A stretch of 64,000 nucleotides of DNA from Manis javanica (Eukaryota > Chordata > Mammalia > Pholidota > Manidae). The notes under the pieces are model-generated. The model made no database searches, was not told where the DNA came from, and saw only the letters and a list, made by a program, of their open reading frames with translations. The translations under genes and the position numbers were made by a program. Of the stretch, positions 1-14,073 are shown piece by piece. The stretch lies in contig NC_133158.1 in NCBI RefSeq assembly GCF_040802235.1, positions 165,017,401 to 165,081,400 of the forward strand. The letters are read 5' to 3'. Within the stretch, counting starts at the first letter, position 1. Each line of letters opens with the position of its first letter.

Positions 1-1440
1 TGTGAAACACATACAGAACATTTTCTTTTGTATACCTGCCATTATTCATTTCCAAATCAAGTCTCTATCAGGAAGTATTTTCTATTTCCTTCCAATATAC
101 CAACTACTTAAATTTTTCTCTGAGCTACTGGGGCTCCTTGTTTAAGAATATCCTCTGTTATGGGTGTGTAGTCATCATTAAACAACTAAGAGTCTGCCTT
201 AAAGAGGATGTTTATGTTATTCCAGGTTATGGGTCTTTCGTTTCAATATTTATGAATTCAGTCTATAATAAAAAAACAAGAAACTTTAAACAGGTCTACA
301 GATTCTTGTACTGCTAGTAAAGTACATGTAACTTCTTCTATCTGAAGTACCCTCAAAAGCAAAAGTTTTTACTAACTATTCTTGGTATGGCTTTTGAGGA
401 ATATCAGAATTCCTGATGAAAAAAGGATTTTTCCTTCAGGTGAGCAGTAACTGTTTCACTATCAATTGAAACAGAGCAAGAACTAGATGCTTAGCATTAT
501 ACCATGTCATCACGCAAACCTTATAACCAGAAAATGTAGCATTTTGATAGGAAATAAAGCACAAGAATCATTTTTAAATACAACCCCAGCTTTTCCCAGT
601 CCAGACTAGACTCTTTCGACCCCCTAGCTTCTCTGTGCCACAGGGACAGTGCATGGTGAAAAAAAACCTTTCCTGGAAAGGAGGACCCAGAGTTCCTAAA
701 TCAAGTTGAGCACTTATATTCTTTCTGGTCTCAGTTTTCTTCATATATATAATAATTTAGACCAAGTCAACACTAAAGTTACTTACATTACAGATAACTC
801 TGAGTCTATGACTGTTAGATAATGTTTGAAGTTAATAAGAAAATGTTTGGTTTTAACTGACATTTCCTAAAAGCTAGAAAGCAAATTGCTCCTTTCTTTA
901 TGCTTCCATGGGATTGATTCAATGCCTGCGTCTATGATGACTGTAACTGCCCAGTATCATAGTTATTATGGCAAATGGAGCCAAACATAATACCTTGGCA
1001 CCCAGACCCACCTCTTTCTCTCCTTATGATCAAAGAGCTGCCCATCATCCTAAAATCCTTCCCCTGTGTTTTGAACTCTTGTCTTTGCAGGAATCGTAGG
1101 CATTTATTTCCATATGGTAACCTTGCCCTCCCCCTGTTGAATGCTTTCTTTCATCTTTTCATGTGCAGAAGACACTGCCATGACTTCTTCTCCCCACATG
1201 CCCTTCACTCCCCCATCATCTCTCCCCTCCTTCACAGCTCAAGTTCTTCTGTTGCAATCACAGTTTTCATCTTCCTTCCCTCCTCAACCACTCCAGACAG
1301 GCTTAAACCCAAGACTACAAAACCATGGAAACTAATCTCCAGGACCTAGGATTTCCGTCTTGCCCCTTCAAGGGTCATTTCTTGGTCCCCGTCTTCCTGA
1401 CCACACAGCGGCACCCAGCATAGCTGGTCGCTCTCAGAGT
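1..1440. other. Intergenic, nothing recognised
   Basis: AT-rich, without convincing coding or repeat signal up to about 970. A C/T-rich stretch follows (1000-1400). Short open frames there have no protein-like features. Confidence 0.5.
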
Positions 1441-1456
1441 TGACCTTTGCAGCGCT

Positions 1457-1525
1457 GCACTTCCTGTTTTTTCCCTTGTAGGGGGGCACTTCCGGTTTTT
1501 CCCCTTACCCGGGCTGCACTTCCTG
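1457..1525. promoter_or_regulatory. Three ETS-like motifs in a degenerate 29-30 bp repeat
   Basis: The motif gcacttcctg or gcacttccgg occurs at 1457-1466, 1486-1495 and 1516-1525, each followed by a C/T-rich run. The reverse complement is the classic ETS-factor site (AGGAAGTG, CCGGAAGTG). The regular spacing suggests a decayed tandem repeat. Function is unknown. Confidence 0.35.
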
Positions 1526-1759
1526 CTTCTCCTTGGTACTCAGCTCCTCTGCAGGTTCCTCCACTTCTCTATGCCTGGGAAATACTGAGGGTCCTCAAGG
1601 CTCAGTCCATGTCCCTCTTCATGTCTTGCCTAGTCCTTGTCCTTCTTCAGGTCTCATTCAATCCCTGGACCGATTTTTCAGTAACTGTAGCCATTATCCA
1701 CCAACTCAAACCAAGCCTTCTTCCAGGTTTGCCCTATTCTGGTGAATGACATAACCAAC

Positions 1760-2935
1760 TGTCCAGTTCCTCAAAGCAGAACCCGGGAGTCACCCATCCT
1801 TGCCTTCCTCCCCCTTCATCTCCCCATGTCCTGTCCATTTGCCCTCTGAATAGGCTGACACTCTTCTGCAGCCATCATTCCTCACTGGGCTGCCTCAGTT
1901 GCCTCCCGCAGATGCCCTGCTCCCACTCTCTTCACCACACATCAGCCAGTGGGATCATTCTGAAAACACAAGTACAGTTAGTTGACCCATGAACAACATA
2001 CGTTTGAACTGCGTGGGTCCACTTACACCCAGATTTTTTTCAATAAACATACTGGAAAAATTTTTTGTGATTTGTAACAATTTGAAAAAACATTTTCTTT
2101 TCTCTAGCTTACTTTATTGTAAGAATACAGCATATTATGTACATTATATAGATATATAATATATATATCATACAGAGGCTGGTGTATATATATATATATA
2201 TGATACAGAATATGTATTAATCAAATGTTTGTGTTATTGTTAAGGCTTCTGGTCAACAATAGACTATTAGTAGTTGAGTTTTGGAGAGTTGAAAGTTATA
2301 TGTGGATTTTTGACTGTGCAGGGGGTTGGTGTTTCTAACCCTTCATTGTTCAAGGGTCAACTGTATAACCATGTTATATGCCTAAACACCCTAGTGGTCT
2401 CCCATTGTTCTTAAGACAAAGCCCAAATCCTTGAAAGGATGATTTGACTCCTGGCTGTCCCTGCAGCCTCATCTGTACCATGTGCTTTCCCCCTCATTCA
2501 TGGCGCTCCATCTACACTGGTCTTTGGCATTGAGCAGGTTGCTCTCTCTTCTGGAAATGCTCCTACTCTCCTCCCTATTCTTTCTTCAGGACAAAGCCCA
2601 GCCCTCCCTGAGCAGTCCCACCAATCCCTCTGCCATGTCCAGTCATGGTATCATATAACTTCCTGCTGATCACTTCACATAAGTGGAAAACCACATGGTT
2701 AATGTTGTCTTCCTCACTAGATGGTACGTTCTATGAGGGCAAGGATGACATCTGCTTTGGTTCCCCGCTGTGGGCCAGAGCCCCAGCACAATGCCAGGCA
2801 TGTGGTAGACCCCAATAAACACATGTTGAAGGGAGGAAGAAATGGCAGACAGCATAGCCATTATTCAACATTGTACCCCGAGGACTTGGTTGTGATCTCT
2901 GACACACACTAGGTGCTCACTCAATGTTCTGAATG
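1760..2935 (+). repeat. L2 LINE 3' region, split by Tigger
   Basis: 1760-1974 and 2367-2935 show L2 wording: tcctcaaagcagaa, cctagtggtctcccattg, a cysteine/proline-rich reading, and an ATGAATGAATG end near 2935. Strongly diverged. Confidence 0.6.
1975..2366. mobile_element. Tigger2/MER28-like DNA transposon
   Basis: Terminal inverted repeats cagttagttgacccatgaac (left) and aagggtcaactgta (right, ending 2366). The interior has gcttactttattgtaagaatac and a TA-rich microsatellite (2145-2205). It interrupts an L2 element. Confidence 0.8.
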
Positions 2936-3234
2936 AATGAATGCATGCATGGATGTTTTCAGATAGCACTCGGCCAGAAGCAAGCAGTAACATACAGGCT
3001 AATAAACAATTGCAGGATAAACTAAGCTGGGCTGGGTAATAAAGAAACCCCCAAGTCTCAAGGCTTGTTAACACATAAAAGTTTACTTCTGGATATTAGA
3101 TTATATTAAGAAATTATTGGTAATGGTGTTGGGGTGATAATAGCATGATAATTATGCTGATCAACAGCTTGTTTGTTTTCAGATACTCTTCTCTGACCTA
3201 TTTTTCAGGTGGCTCATCTCCCAGCCTCTCCCTT

Positions 3235-3610
3235 GCTGTACTAGCCCGCTCAGGGTGCCACAACAAAATACCACAGACTGGGTGGCTCAAACAGCAGAAA
3301 TCTATTTTCTCACAGTTCCAGAGGCTGGGAGTTTGAGATCAGGGTGCCGGCATGGTCAGGTTCTGATGAGAATTTCTTCCTGGCTTGGAGATGGCCTCAC
3401 CTTCTTGCTGCACTCTCACATGGCAGGTGTGTGTGTGTGTGTGAAGGGGATCTTCCTCCTCTTTTAAGGCCATCAGTCCTATAGGGCCCCACCCGTATGA
3501 ACTCCCTTGACCTTAATTACCTCATAACAACCCCATCTCCAAATACAGTGACATTGGGAGTTAGAACTCCAACATATGAATTTAGGGGGACACAATTCAA
3601 TCCACAGCAC
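3235..3610 (-). mobile_element. MLT1-type (ERVL-MaLR) solo LTR
   Basis: Reads tgccacaacaaaataccacagactgggtggc on the plus strand (parts of it), the reverse form of MLT1A-like LTRs, ending caattcaatccacagc. It contains a (GT)n run near 3425. Confidence 0.8.
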
Positions 3611-3747
3611 TTGCCTTCTAGCTTTTGGCCAATTCTGCAAATGGAGACAGGCTGCCAGGGCATCTGTCCCCGTCTCTTCAGCTTCATGGGGACTGCATCT
3701 CCACGGATATTTCAGCCTCCCCTGGACAACCAGCACCTACCACAGAG

Positions 3748-4122
3748 CTCCTGTATTACTTTTCTGTGATTGCTGTAATGAAGTACCACAAACTGGGTAG
3801 CCTAAAACAACAGAAATTTATCCTCTCACAGTTCAGGGGATCAGAAGTCCAAAATCAAGGGGTCGTGAGGGTCAGTTCCTTCTGAAGGTTCTGAGGCGGA
3901 GCCTGCTCCATGACAGTGCCTTCTCTCTGCATCTCCTCTGTGTCTGTGTCCAAATCTCTCAGCACTTTTTCTCATAAATATGCCAGTCATTGGATTTAGG
4001 ACCCACCCTAATCTAGTAATTCCTCATCCTAATTTGATTATATCTCAAAGTCCCTATGTCCAAATAAGTCAAATTCATAGGTACTGGGTTTAGGAGTTGA
4101 ACATATCATTCAACCCACTCCA
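3748..4122 (-). mobile_element. MLT1-type solo LTR
   Basis: A second copy in the same orientation, 140 bp after the first: attgctgtaatgaagtacc, then cattggatttaggaccca, then tcattcaacccactcca. It is less similar to the first copy than a recent tandem duplication would be. Confidence 0.8.
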
Positions 4123-4334
4123 GCCCCATCATGTTTCTACGGGTCACTGTTCGGTACCCCGTGGCCCTGGTGACACACTCCTCCCTCTGTGCTGGAGGCC
4201 GGTGGGGTGGAAGCAGCTTTCTGCTAATCTCTCAGAATTAGTCTCTGAGCTGCTTCACTGGTACCTGTTTGTCTATATTATTTAAGATATAAATATATAT
4301 TACATATGTGGGTATGTATTATATATATTTATTT
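4123..4334. other. Spacer between repeats, nothing recognised
   Basis: Unique sequence followed by a TA-rich run at about 4285-4330. Confidence 0.4.
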
Positions 4335-4610
4335 ACAGATGTAATGATGGGATTTTCTTTAAAACACTCTAGCAAAAAAAAAAAGTAGGGGGGCCCTACT
4401 CTGAGCTGTTGACTTTGGGTGGTTATGATGTGCCAGCGTAGATTAATCAACTGTAACAAATGTACCACTTGGTGGGGGTGGGGAGATGCTGGTAATGGGG
4501 GAAGGTATGCATGTGTGGGGGCAGCGAGTATGTGGGAAATATCTGTGCCTTCCTCTCAACTTCTCTGCGAATCTAAAACTGCTCTAAAACATCAAATCTT
4601 AAAAAAACAG
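4335..4610 (+). repeat. Old L1 (L1M) 3' end
   Basis: gtaccacttggtgggggt, atgtgtgggggcagcgagta and aatctaaaactgctctaaaa are the standard 3' UTR wording of older L1M elements. Confidence 0.75.
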
Positions 4611-6084
4611 AACAAGCAAGATAGGGGGATGTCTGATGAAAGTGAGAGAAAATTGGTAGAATGCTAATGATGCTGATAATAAAATTAGGTGATAAGTGTA
4701 TGGAGTTCGCTCTACTATTCTCTTTATTTTTATATGAGATTTCCTGTAACAAAAAGATGTCTAAAAATGGTGAGATAAAATGGTGATTTTTATCCTCTGT
4801 GTGATTTTTATACTTTGGTCTCTGAAAATACCTTGTATAACTTCTTTCTAATCTCACTAAAACCTCAGTTGTCTTTAGAATATTTGAAGAAAATCCAGCA
4901 GGACCACTGATTTGTCTAACTTTCAGCATTTCAACAGAAAAGACAGGTAATTAAAAACTAATTTTTTGTGAGAAAATTCTGTGATCACATTGAATTAATA
5001 GGCTAAAATTTATCTAGTTTCATCTCTTCTCTGTTTAGTATTCAGCAAATCTTAGCCAACGAAATGTCGTTGATGTCTTCAAATTATTAAAATATACAGT
5101 GTCGTCAGCTGTTGTTGGAAGGATAAAGACCCTTTTGCTTTTCCTTCCAGTAGAGGGCTTCTACTGAAAAAAATAAGGCAAAATCTTTGGTATGGAAGGA
5201 TTTTAATCAGAGGCTGAAAAATAATTTAGCTATTGCAGATATCCTAATGCTAGCATATTAATCTCTTTCAGAATTTACACTGAATTTACAAAACGTCTTC
5301 TGTTTTCGAGATGATATAATATCAACTCAGGTTATTCCGTAATTCTTGATCCTCAAATAGATATGCTATTGAGCCATGCAGAGAATTGTGCATTTTAAAG
5401 AAAGGTTACATTCTTACTAGGAACCTTGCTTTACTGCTTTCCTTTTTCTAGAACCTACTTTCAATACTAAAAATCCTTACAAAGAGAAGCAAACCAAGCA
5501 AAGCCATTACTAATTTAACCTGAACTTTAAAAATGTTCTTTTTGTTTCCAGTATTGTATGACATTCAAAGCATTTTAAAATTTAAGAACATATACATCAT
5601 AAGTAGTGCTTTAAACCACATCATGCAAATGTAATGGAAGACCTGGGTAGAGATTTTTTTTGTCTTTTCTCTAGGTTACAAAATTAGTCATAAAAGATAC
5701 TAAAATTTTCATTGTTTTCCCCTATCATCAAAGTTTATTTTTCTTTCAAGATGAAATATCTCCTCTGTTCACATGACAGAGTTGTCTTCTTTTATGGCAA
5801 AATATAAATAATTTAGTTGCAATAGCTTGTTGTTGGAAGTCTTGCACGCCTCTTAATAAATCTGATCTCCCTGTCTTCTGGGTCCACCACACCCCACAGC
5901 TTTCCAAGGTCACATGAAATGCTCAGTTGACTGCAGTATGCTGGGTGGGCATTGGACACTGGAACCCACCTTCTTCCACGTTGCTTATGTTTCTCCTGCC
6001 TCCAATACACATAACAGAAAAGCATAATTTTGAATCAGTTTTGATGATTGATAGTCATCATTTAAAACCTCGTGCTTTTTGATC
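4611..6084. other. Intergenic, nothing recognised
   Basis: AT-rich unique DNA. The open frame on the minus strand at 4573-4929 overlaps the L1 tail and shows no domain. Confidence 0.5.
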
Positions 6085-6290
6085 ACTTCATTGTGCCAGG
6101 TGCTATTTGACATTTAATTATTTTAAGAAATCAACCTTAATTATCTCTGTTTTCAGATGAGACGGAAGCTCAGAGAATTTAAGTAACTTGCTGAAAGTCA
6201 CAGAGCCAGACTTCATAGAGCTGGAAGTCAGCTCTCCCAAAAAGTGCCCAAATTATTGTTCATAACCAATTGGCTACCACATCTCCAATC
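6085..6290 (-). repeat. MIR SINE
   Basis: cattgtgccaggtgctatt, tttcagatgagacggaagct and aacttgctgaaagtcacaga form a MIR core. Confidence 0.7.
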
Positions 6291-6745
6291 CAAGGTTGCT
6301 GGCATTTCCCCCCATTGTTTCAAGGTATCCTGAATGTGCTAAGCACCTGGCTCTGCCTCTAAGCTAAGAATTCAGTGCTATTCTTTAATTGGATCTACAG
6401 TTACCATTTCATCCAGTTGGGAAAAGCCTTAAGCCCTAATTGTTAGCAATCATATAAAGTGTTTCATTTTAAATAGGGTCTTTTTTTTTTCAGGTAGATG
6501 AAAGTTTAAAAGTAATGATACTCTGTTGAAAATTGCCAGTAGGCAATACATAGTTATTTTGTAACTTCTAAACTTTGTTTTCAAACAGATGAATTCTGTT
6601 CTCATCAGTCAGCTAATTTCTAATTAATGAGTGAGTTTTTTTCCCAGATGGTGTGTCGTATTACTGATTAGAAAACAAACACAAGACAAGCGTCCTCTTA
6701 CTTATGAATGGCAAAGCTGAGTAAAGAAGGGTTAAGTCTGTGCTG

Positions 6746-7046
6746 TCCAATAAAGTGACCACTGGCCACATGTGGCCACTGAGCTTTTGAAATGTAACCA
6801 TTTTGAACTGAGAATTGTGGTGTCAAAAACAAACCATATCCTGAAAAATCAGGACACAAAAAAGGATGTAAACTATCCCATTAGCAACTTTTATATTATT
6901 ACATGTTGAAATGATAATTTTTGGCATATTTAAGTGAAATAAAATGTTGTTAATTTCACTTGTTTCTTTTTACCTTTTTAATGTGGCTACTAGAAAATCT
7001 TAAATTTAATTTGTGGCTTTGAATATTTCTATTGGACAATGCTGGG
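6746..7046. mobile_element. hAT-type non-autonomous DNA transposon fossil
   Basis: Ends are near-complementary: gtgctgtccaataaag at the left and ctattggacaatgct at the right, as in the mammalian hAT-Charlie derived families. The same family occurs in pieces at 59295-60705. Confidence 0.65.
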
Positions 7047-8199
7047 TGAAGGGATTACTGGTGAGAAAGGAAAGGGTTACTGCAAGCAGAATCAAGCAGT
7101 TCATAACATATACTCATTTATCAGTGAAAAGGCATTCAGTGATAAGGTTAAATATCTGTGTGACGACAATTCTACCATGTTCTCAAAGTTTTGCACTTTG
7201 AGGGCGTTTGTCAGATGGCCACTGTATTCGTAAGAAACATGGGAAAAGGCGTTTCCTCCTCTGTAGAGGGTCTTTGGCTGATTTTTCACTGCTCAGAAAT
7301 GTGGACCCAGGATGACATATCAAGAACAAAAAAATGTACCAGCATTTCTTGTGTGAGATTCAGAGCAGATGGTGTGGCTCTGAGCAGTGGCCACTGGAGT
7401 AGCTCATCCACGTCTGCCACGAGGGTGGAGGTTTCTAGTGCAGTGGTGCGAGGCCAAACGGCACCCACGAGTTCATTACATAATTCCTAGTAGCGCGAGG
7501 CCAAGTGTGTATCGACCCTGGGGAACAGTGGGCAGGCTCCGACAGGCAGACCAAGGTGGTTGTGGCAATGTTTGGACAGTGTGTGCTAGGTGTTGTTTGT
7601 TTGGAAAAAGACTGACCAGCTTTTTTGCCCCTCCTCCTTCCTCTTTCTTTTTCCCCCTTTGAAACACTCTGACATAATACTGAATGACTTTGTTTTTAAG
7701 CTGTCTAAGCCTTACTCTGTGGAGAAAAAGCCTGCATATTCTTTCCCTGTAGGACACCAGTGTTATTTTTGGAGCAGAGGTTCTTAGGCTGATCTCTGTC
7801 TAAACCGATTTCTGTTCTTTGTGAAGTCACGGTCTGGGGCAGCTCTGAGAGATCTCCACGGGCGTAAGCTTCCTGGCTTTGCAGGGATGTCAAGGGGACA
7901 TGCTTGAAGCCTCACTGGTCTGGGGCTCAACGCAGGGACCTTCGTATTCAGATCCCGCTCCGCGGACTGTGTCCTGGGAGCTGCGTCACACTGGTGCACT
8001 TTTACTGCTCCTGTCACTTCATGGGACGACCCACTTCGCGTGGGTCCAGGTGACCCCTCCTTCCTTTCTAACCCTTGTACTGCAGGTCTCAGGCTCCTCG
8101 AAAGACCAGAGCTGGGCAGTCCCTGCGGACTTCTCGGGGTGCATCCGGCTGCGGGAGAGCCACTCAGGGCGCAACTCGAGTCCCTGAGGACCTCTGGGA
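7047..8199. other. GRK7-proximal intergenic DNA
   Basis: Unique sequence whose CpG content rises from about 7850 on. No exon of a neighbour gene was seen. Overlapping open frames on both strands (7784-8203 minus, 7879-8187 plus) look like GC-rich chance frames. Confidence 0.4.
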
Positions 8200-8757
8200 A
8201 CACGTCTCATGATTCGAAGTTAAGGGCATCCCCTTCTGCGACCTGCTCTGCGTCTGACTGCTAGACACAAGGAAGGAAACCTCCCCTGCTTCTCTCAGTT
8301 CCTCTTCCTGATCTATCATTACAGTAAGTTCACATAGTCCGAGCCAGGTAGGAAACATGTAAGATTAGACACAGTCTCAAATACTGCTGTCCACAACAAG
8401 TAATATACCACCTTGTTGTGACTCCCTTCCTCTGGAAGTTGGTAGCTGTGTTTCCAGGGAGCAGGAGCGTACGGAGAAAGGCTCCTGAATAGCGAGAAGC
8501 CCCTGCAGGTGTCTGGCTGCTTCCCCTGGGGGGTGGCGCCGTGACCTGTGATGTGCCCTTCCCTGGCCGTTTATACATAGCCAGCAAAGCTTCTTACAAG
8601 AGAACCCTCTTTCAGCACCTGCAGACTGGGAGACTTGCTGTAAATCTCTGTGACTCCCGGAACGGAAGCCAGCCGGCTGTTCCCCAAACCTGGCCAAGTC
8701 CCACCACAGCCCTCCATCCTTCCTTTCTTTTCCTGGGGGCACGGCCTGTGCTCAGCA
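8200..8757 (+). promoter_or_regulatory. GRK7: GRK7 5' flank / probable promoter and 5' UTR
   Basis: This is the moderately GC-rich segment directly upstream of the start codon. A weak TATA-like run (ttatacatag) is at 8571-8580. A GATTA core (reverse of the TAATC core bound by photoreceptor homeodomain factors of the OTX/CRX type) is at 8363-8367. Both motifs are short and could be chance. The transcription start cannot be placed. Assignment rests mainly on position. Confidence 0.3.
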
Positions 8758-9369
8758 ATGGTCGACCTGGGGGGCCTGGACAACCTGATCGCCAACACGG
8801 CCTACCTGCAGGCCCGGAAGACCCTGGATGGCGACAGCAGGGAGCTGCAGCGGCGGCGCCGGACCCTGGTGCTGCCCGGGCCGCAGAGTTGCGCCGAGCT
8901 CCGCCAGGCCCTGCCCCTCGACTTCAGCAGCCTGTGCCAGCAGCAGCCCATCGGCCGCCGCCTCTTCCGGGACTTCCTGGGCACGGTGCCCCCGTACCAA
9001 GAGGCAGCGGCCTTCCTTGAGGAGCTGCAGAGCTGGGAGCTGGCTGAGGAGGGGCCTGCCAAGGGCAGCACGCTGCAGGGGCTTGTGGCCACTTGCACGG
9101 CTGCCTCCGCCCCAGGGCACCCGCACCCCTTCCTCAGCCCAGCTCTGGCCACCAAGAGCCAAGCGGCCACCACCAAGGAGGAGCAAGTGGCCCTGGTGGC
9201 ACTGGCCAAGGATGAGGCCATGGCTTTCCTGCAGGACCAGCCCTTCCAGGAGTTCCTGGCCAGCCCCTTCTACCACAGGTTTCTGCAGTGGAAAGCTTTC
9301 GAGATGCAGCCCGTGTCCGACAAGTACTTCACTGAGTTCCGAGTGCTGGGCAAAGGGGGTTTTGGAGAG
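8758..9369 (+). CDS. GRK7: GRK7 coding exon 1 (residues 1-204)
   Basis: The start is the ATG at 8758, giving MVDLGGLDNLIANTAYLQ, which is the conserved N-terminal helix that GRKs insert into activated receptors. It has G at -3 and G at +4. An in-frame ATG lies 36 codons upstream at 8650 with no stop between, but that extension looks unlike a GRK. A basic run (RRRR at 32-35) precedes Thr36. In human GRK7 this position is the PKA-regulated Ser36, so the site appears kept with Thr. The RGS-homology region begins near residue 55 (DFSSLCQQQPIGRRLF) and fills most of the exon. The exon ends inside the ATP-binding loop GKGGFGEV (198-205), with donor gtaagt at 9370 and phase 0. It is markedly GC-rich compared with the flanks. 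Confidence 0.97.
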
Positions 9370-9805
9370 GTAAGTGTCTCAGAACAGCCAGGCTGAAAGG
9401 TGACGCGCAGTGTAAAAGGGGTTTTGTTTACCTCTGCCTATTTTTTTTTTTTTTAAGTCTCAAGGGAACTTACTTAGAGCTACCTACATGTGAAGAATTC
9501 CTAGCTCGCTCTCACCTCTTCTTTCTGGTCACCACGTGAAATAAAAGGAGAATGGCATAAGAAAGGCAAGCAGCATATGGAATTGGCAACGACTCTGTAC
9601 CCTGGGGTCTGCCCCAGGGACGCACTGTGTGCCTGGACACCTAGGAGAATGATAGTAACAAATGAGGGGTATCTTCCCCTCACTTGTGGTAATGGAGGTA
9701 ACCAGGGAAAACTTCAGATATCTAAGAAAAACACTCAATTGAAGTAAAGCTGAGAGTCCATTTTGTACCACCGCTGTGCTCCACTTTCTTTTCTTAAGTA
9801 GAAAA

Positions 9806-10410
9806 CAGTTTTTTGAGGTAGAAGTCACATAACATAAAATTAGCCATTAACCATATTTATGTGTACAATTCAGTAGCATTTAATATGTTTGTAAAGCTGT
9901 GTGACCGTCACCTCTCGCTCCACGACATCTTCACCCCAGCCCCTAAGAGCCTCTGGTCCGCTTTCTGTCTCTATGGATTTGCTTATACTATTGTTTCATA
10001 TAAATGTAATCAGTATATGACCTTTTGTGTCTGGCTTCTTTCATTGAGCATAATGTTTTGGAGACCCGTGTATCAGAACTTCATTCCTTTTTATGGCTGA
10101 ATAATATCGTATTGCATAGCTGTACTACAGTTCATTGATCCATCCACCTCGATGGACCCTGGGTTGTTTCCATCTTCTGGTTATTGTGAAGAGTGCTGCT
10201 GTGAACATTCACGTGCAAGTATTTGTTTGAACACCTGTTTTTGTTTCTCTCGTGTATGCTTAGGAGTGGAATTGCTGGGTCAGAGGGCAATACTGTGTTT
10301 ACCTTTCTGAGAACCACCGAAACTGTCCACATTTTACATTCCCACCAGCAATGCCTGAGCGTTCCAACTTCTCCACGTCCTCACCAACATTTGTTATTTC
10401 CCTTTTTTAA
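9806..10410 (-). repeat. Old L1 (L1M) ORF2 end, antisense in intron 1
   Basis: Minus-strand L1 wording: tgaggtagaagtcacataac, tttatggctgaataatatcg, ggaattgctgggtcagaggg and cattcccaccagcaatgcct. It fills half of GRK7 intron 1. Confidence 0.85.
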
Positions 10411-12229
<1,819 letters not shown>

Positions 12230-13480
12230 AGCTGGCAAGTTCAATTGTTCAATTGTTGATTGTGTCATATATGCAACAAGTAGGTGGAGCTGGTCACTGG
12301 ATATTTAGACCTATAGGTCTAGTGTTGTGGAGAAAGTTCTGAGCTGGACATCAGAATTTAGAGTCAGCATGGCTGGGGAAAAAATCAGGCACCCCTGAGT
12401 CATTTGGGACAGAAGCTGAGGAACACCACCATGCAGGGGGCACTGGGGAAGAGCCTTGAAGAGGTGAAAGAAGAGGACTAGAGGCAGGAGTGGCGTAGTC
12501 ACGGAAGCTGGATCATTTATGGGTTAATTTCAGTAGCACATCAAAGAAAACACAAATAGTGGATTAAGCAAAGGGGTTTATTTTTCTTATGTAACAGTAT
12601 GGTGGAGACAAGCAATGGGTGGCATTAGTTCAGCAGCTGCAGGATGACGGGTTCAATGCCTCGTGATCTTGGCCTTTTCCGTGTGTTGCAAGATGGCTGC
12701 TCTAGTCCCAACTACCAGGTCTATGTTCCAGGCAGGAGAAAGGAGGACGGGTCAGGAGTAACTGAGCATGTGCAGAGCAGCCAAGTGTGCCTCCCTTTAA
12801 AGAGCTTGCATGGACACCCGCCTCTGAACAGCTTCCATTAAAATCTCATTAACTAGAACTATTATCTGGCCGCACCAGTCTTCAGGGGAGCCTGATAAAT
12901 AACATTTTTTTTTGGAGTAGGAGAGAGGAGTACTAGTTAATAAGGAAGAAGAAAGGCTGGATATAGAATGCATAACTAGCAGCTTCTGCCACAGAAGCCA
13001 GAGGAGAAGAGGATTTTAGGGAGGAGAGTGGTCAGCACGGCCAAATGCTACAAAGAGGTCACACAGTCTGGGATTTGGCAAGTAGGGAACCACAGTGTCC
13101 TGGGTGAGAGCAATTTTCAAGGTCTAAACTCAAATGGTGGAGGTTGGGCTGGCCTGGAAGTAGAGAGTAAGACTAAGGAGGAAGGCTGATCACTCTAGGG
13201 GGTCACGGGGAGGAGGATGGTGTTTTAAGGGGGTCAGATTTAGATGCTGAGATAAGTGCCAGGCAAGAAAGTGATGACGCTATAGGAAGGGAAGAGAGTG
13301 AATTATGGAGGAGAAGCCGAGGAAAAGGCCAATGAGGAAGGAGGGCCTCAATGACACTGTCCCCTAAGTGGGTGGGGAGGAGCAACAGGTTGATGGGGGG
13401 AGGCAGCATGTTTGCCTCCTTGGGTCCTTTCTGTGGAGACAGGATTTTGTGAATCCATGTCTGTCTATGCATGAAAAAAA
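12230..13480. repeat. Ancient repeat fragments in intron 2
   Basis: 12560-12840 resembles a family with ggtggcattagttcagcagc and gcaagatggctgctctagtc, also seen at 14448-14720 and 16260-16750. 13000-13330 resembles the family at 19320. No gene content was found. Confidence 0.4.
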
Positions 13481-14073
13481 CAAAGTTCTTTACTTTGTGG
13501 TTTTAAATTCATGTTGTCAATTATGCAAAGTAGAAATGTTCCTTTGAAGTGTCCCATAAGCATGTGTCATGCTAATTGGTGATATAACTCCACCTTGATG
13601 GAGACTTAGGAGACACATAGCTTTGTCTCTGTCTTAAAAATCCTTCCTTCTCCAACTCTGTTTATGGGCCAACAGAATTTTTAAGGACAGTTCCTTCAGT
13701 GGCCCCTGTGTTCAGCTCTCCAGCTCTATTGGGGCCTGCAGGAAATTACCTGTGCCTCCTTGATATTGTCCACCATAATGAATGCACTCGGTGAAAAAGT
13801 TACTGCCTAGAGACCTCGGCCCTTTTGCCTGTCCTGAGTACTCTCTGTCTCTGGAGACTAAACTTCAGGGTTTAGACCACTTGCTCTCTCTAAGAAGATT
13901 TATGCCTCAGTCCCCAGGCCTGCCACTGAAGCCCAGGGGACTGTCAGGATGGGTAGGGGAAGAGTCAGAGAGTAAGACTGGAAGCCATAAAAAGAAAAGA
14001 GAGAAGAAAGGAAAGCCTCCCTCCTTCACTGTTTACCCTCCTGCATAGCTAAGAAAAGCCCCTCAGAGTCCCC

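Noticed and set aside
3235..4122. Two MLT1 LTRs as ends of one provirus
   Set aside because: Only 140 bp lies between them and they are too different; they look like independent solo LTRs.
1..8757. RNF7 exons expected upstream from human gene order
   Set aside because: No RING-finger cysteine/histidine pattern was seen in any frame; RNF7 is probably outside the window.
8752..9276. Minus-strand and +2 frames over GRK7 exon 1
   Set aside because: Shadows of the GC-rich coding exon; the + frame at 8758 matches GRK7 throughout.
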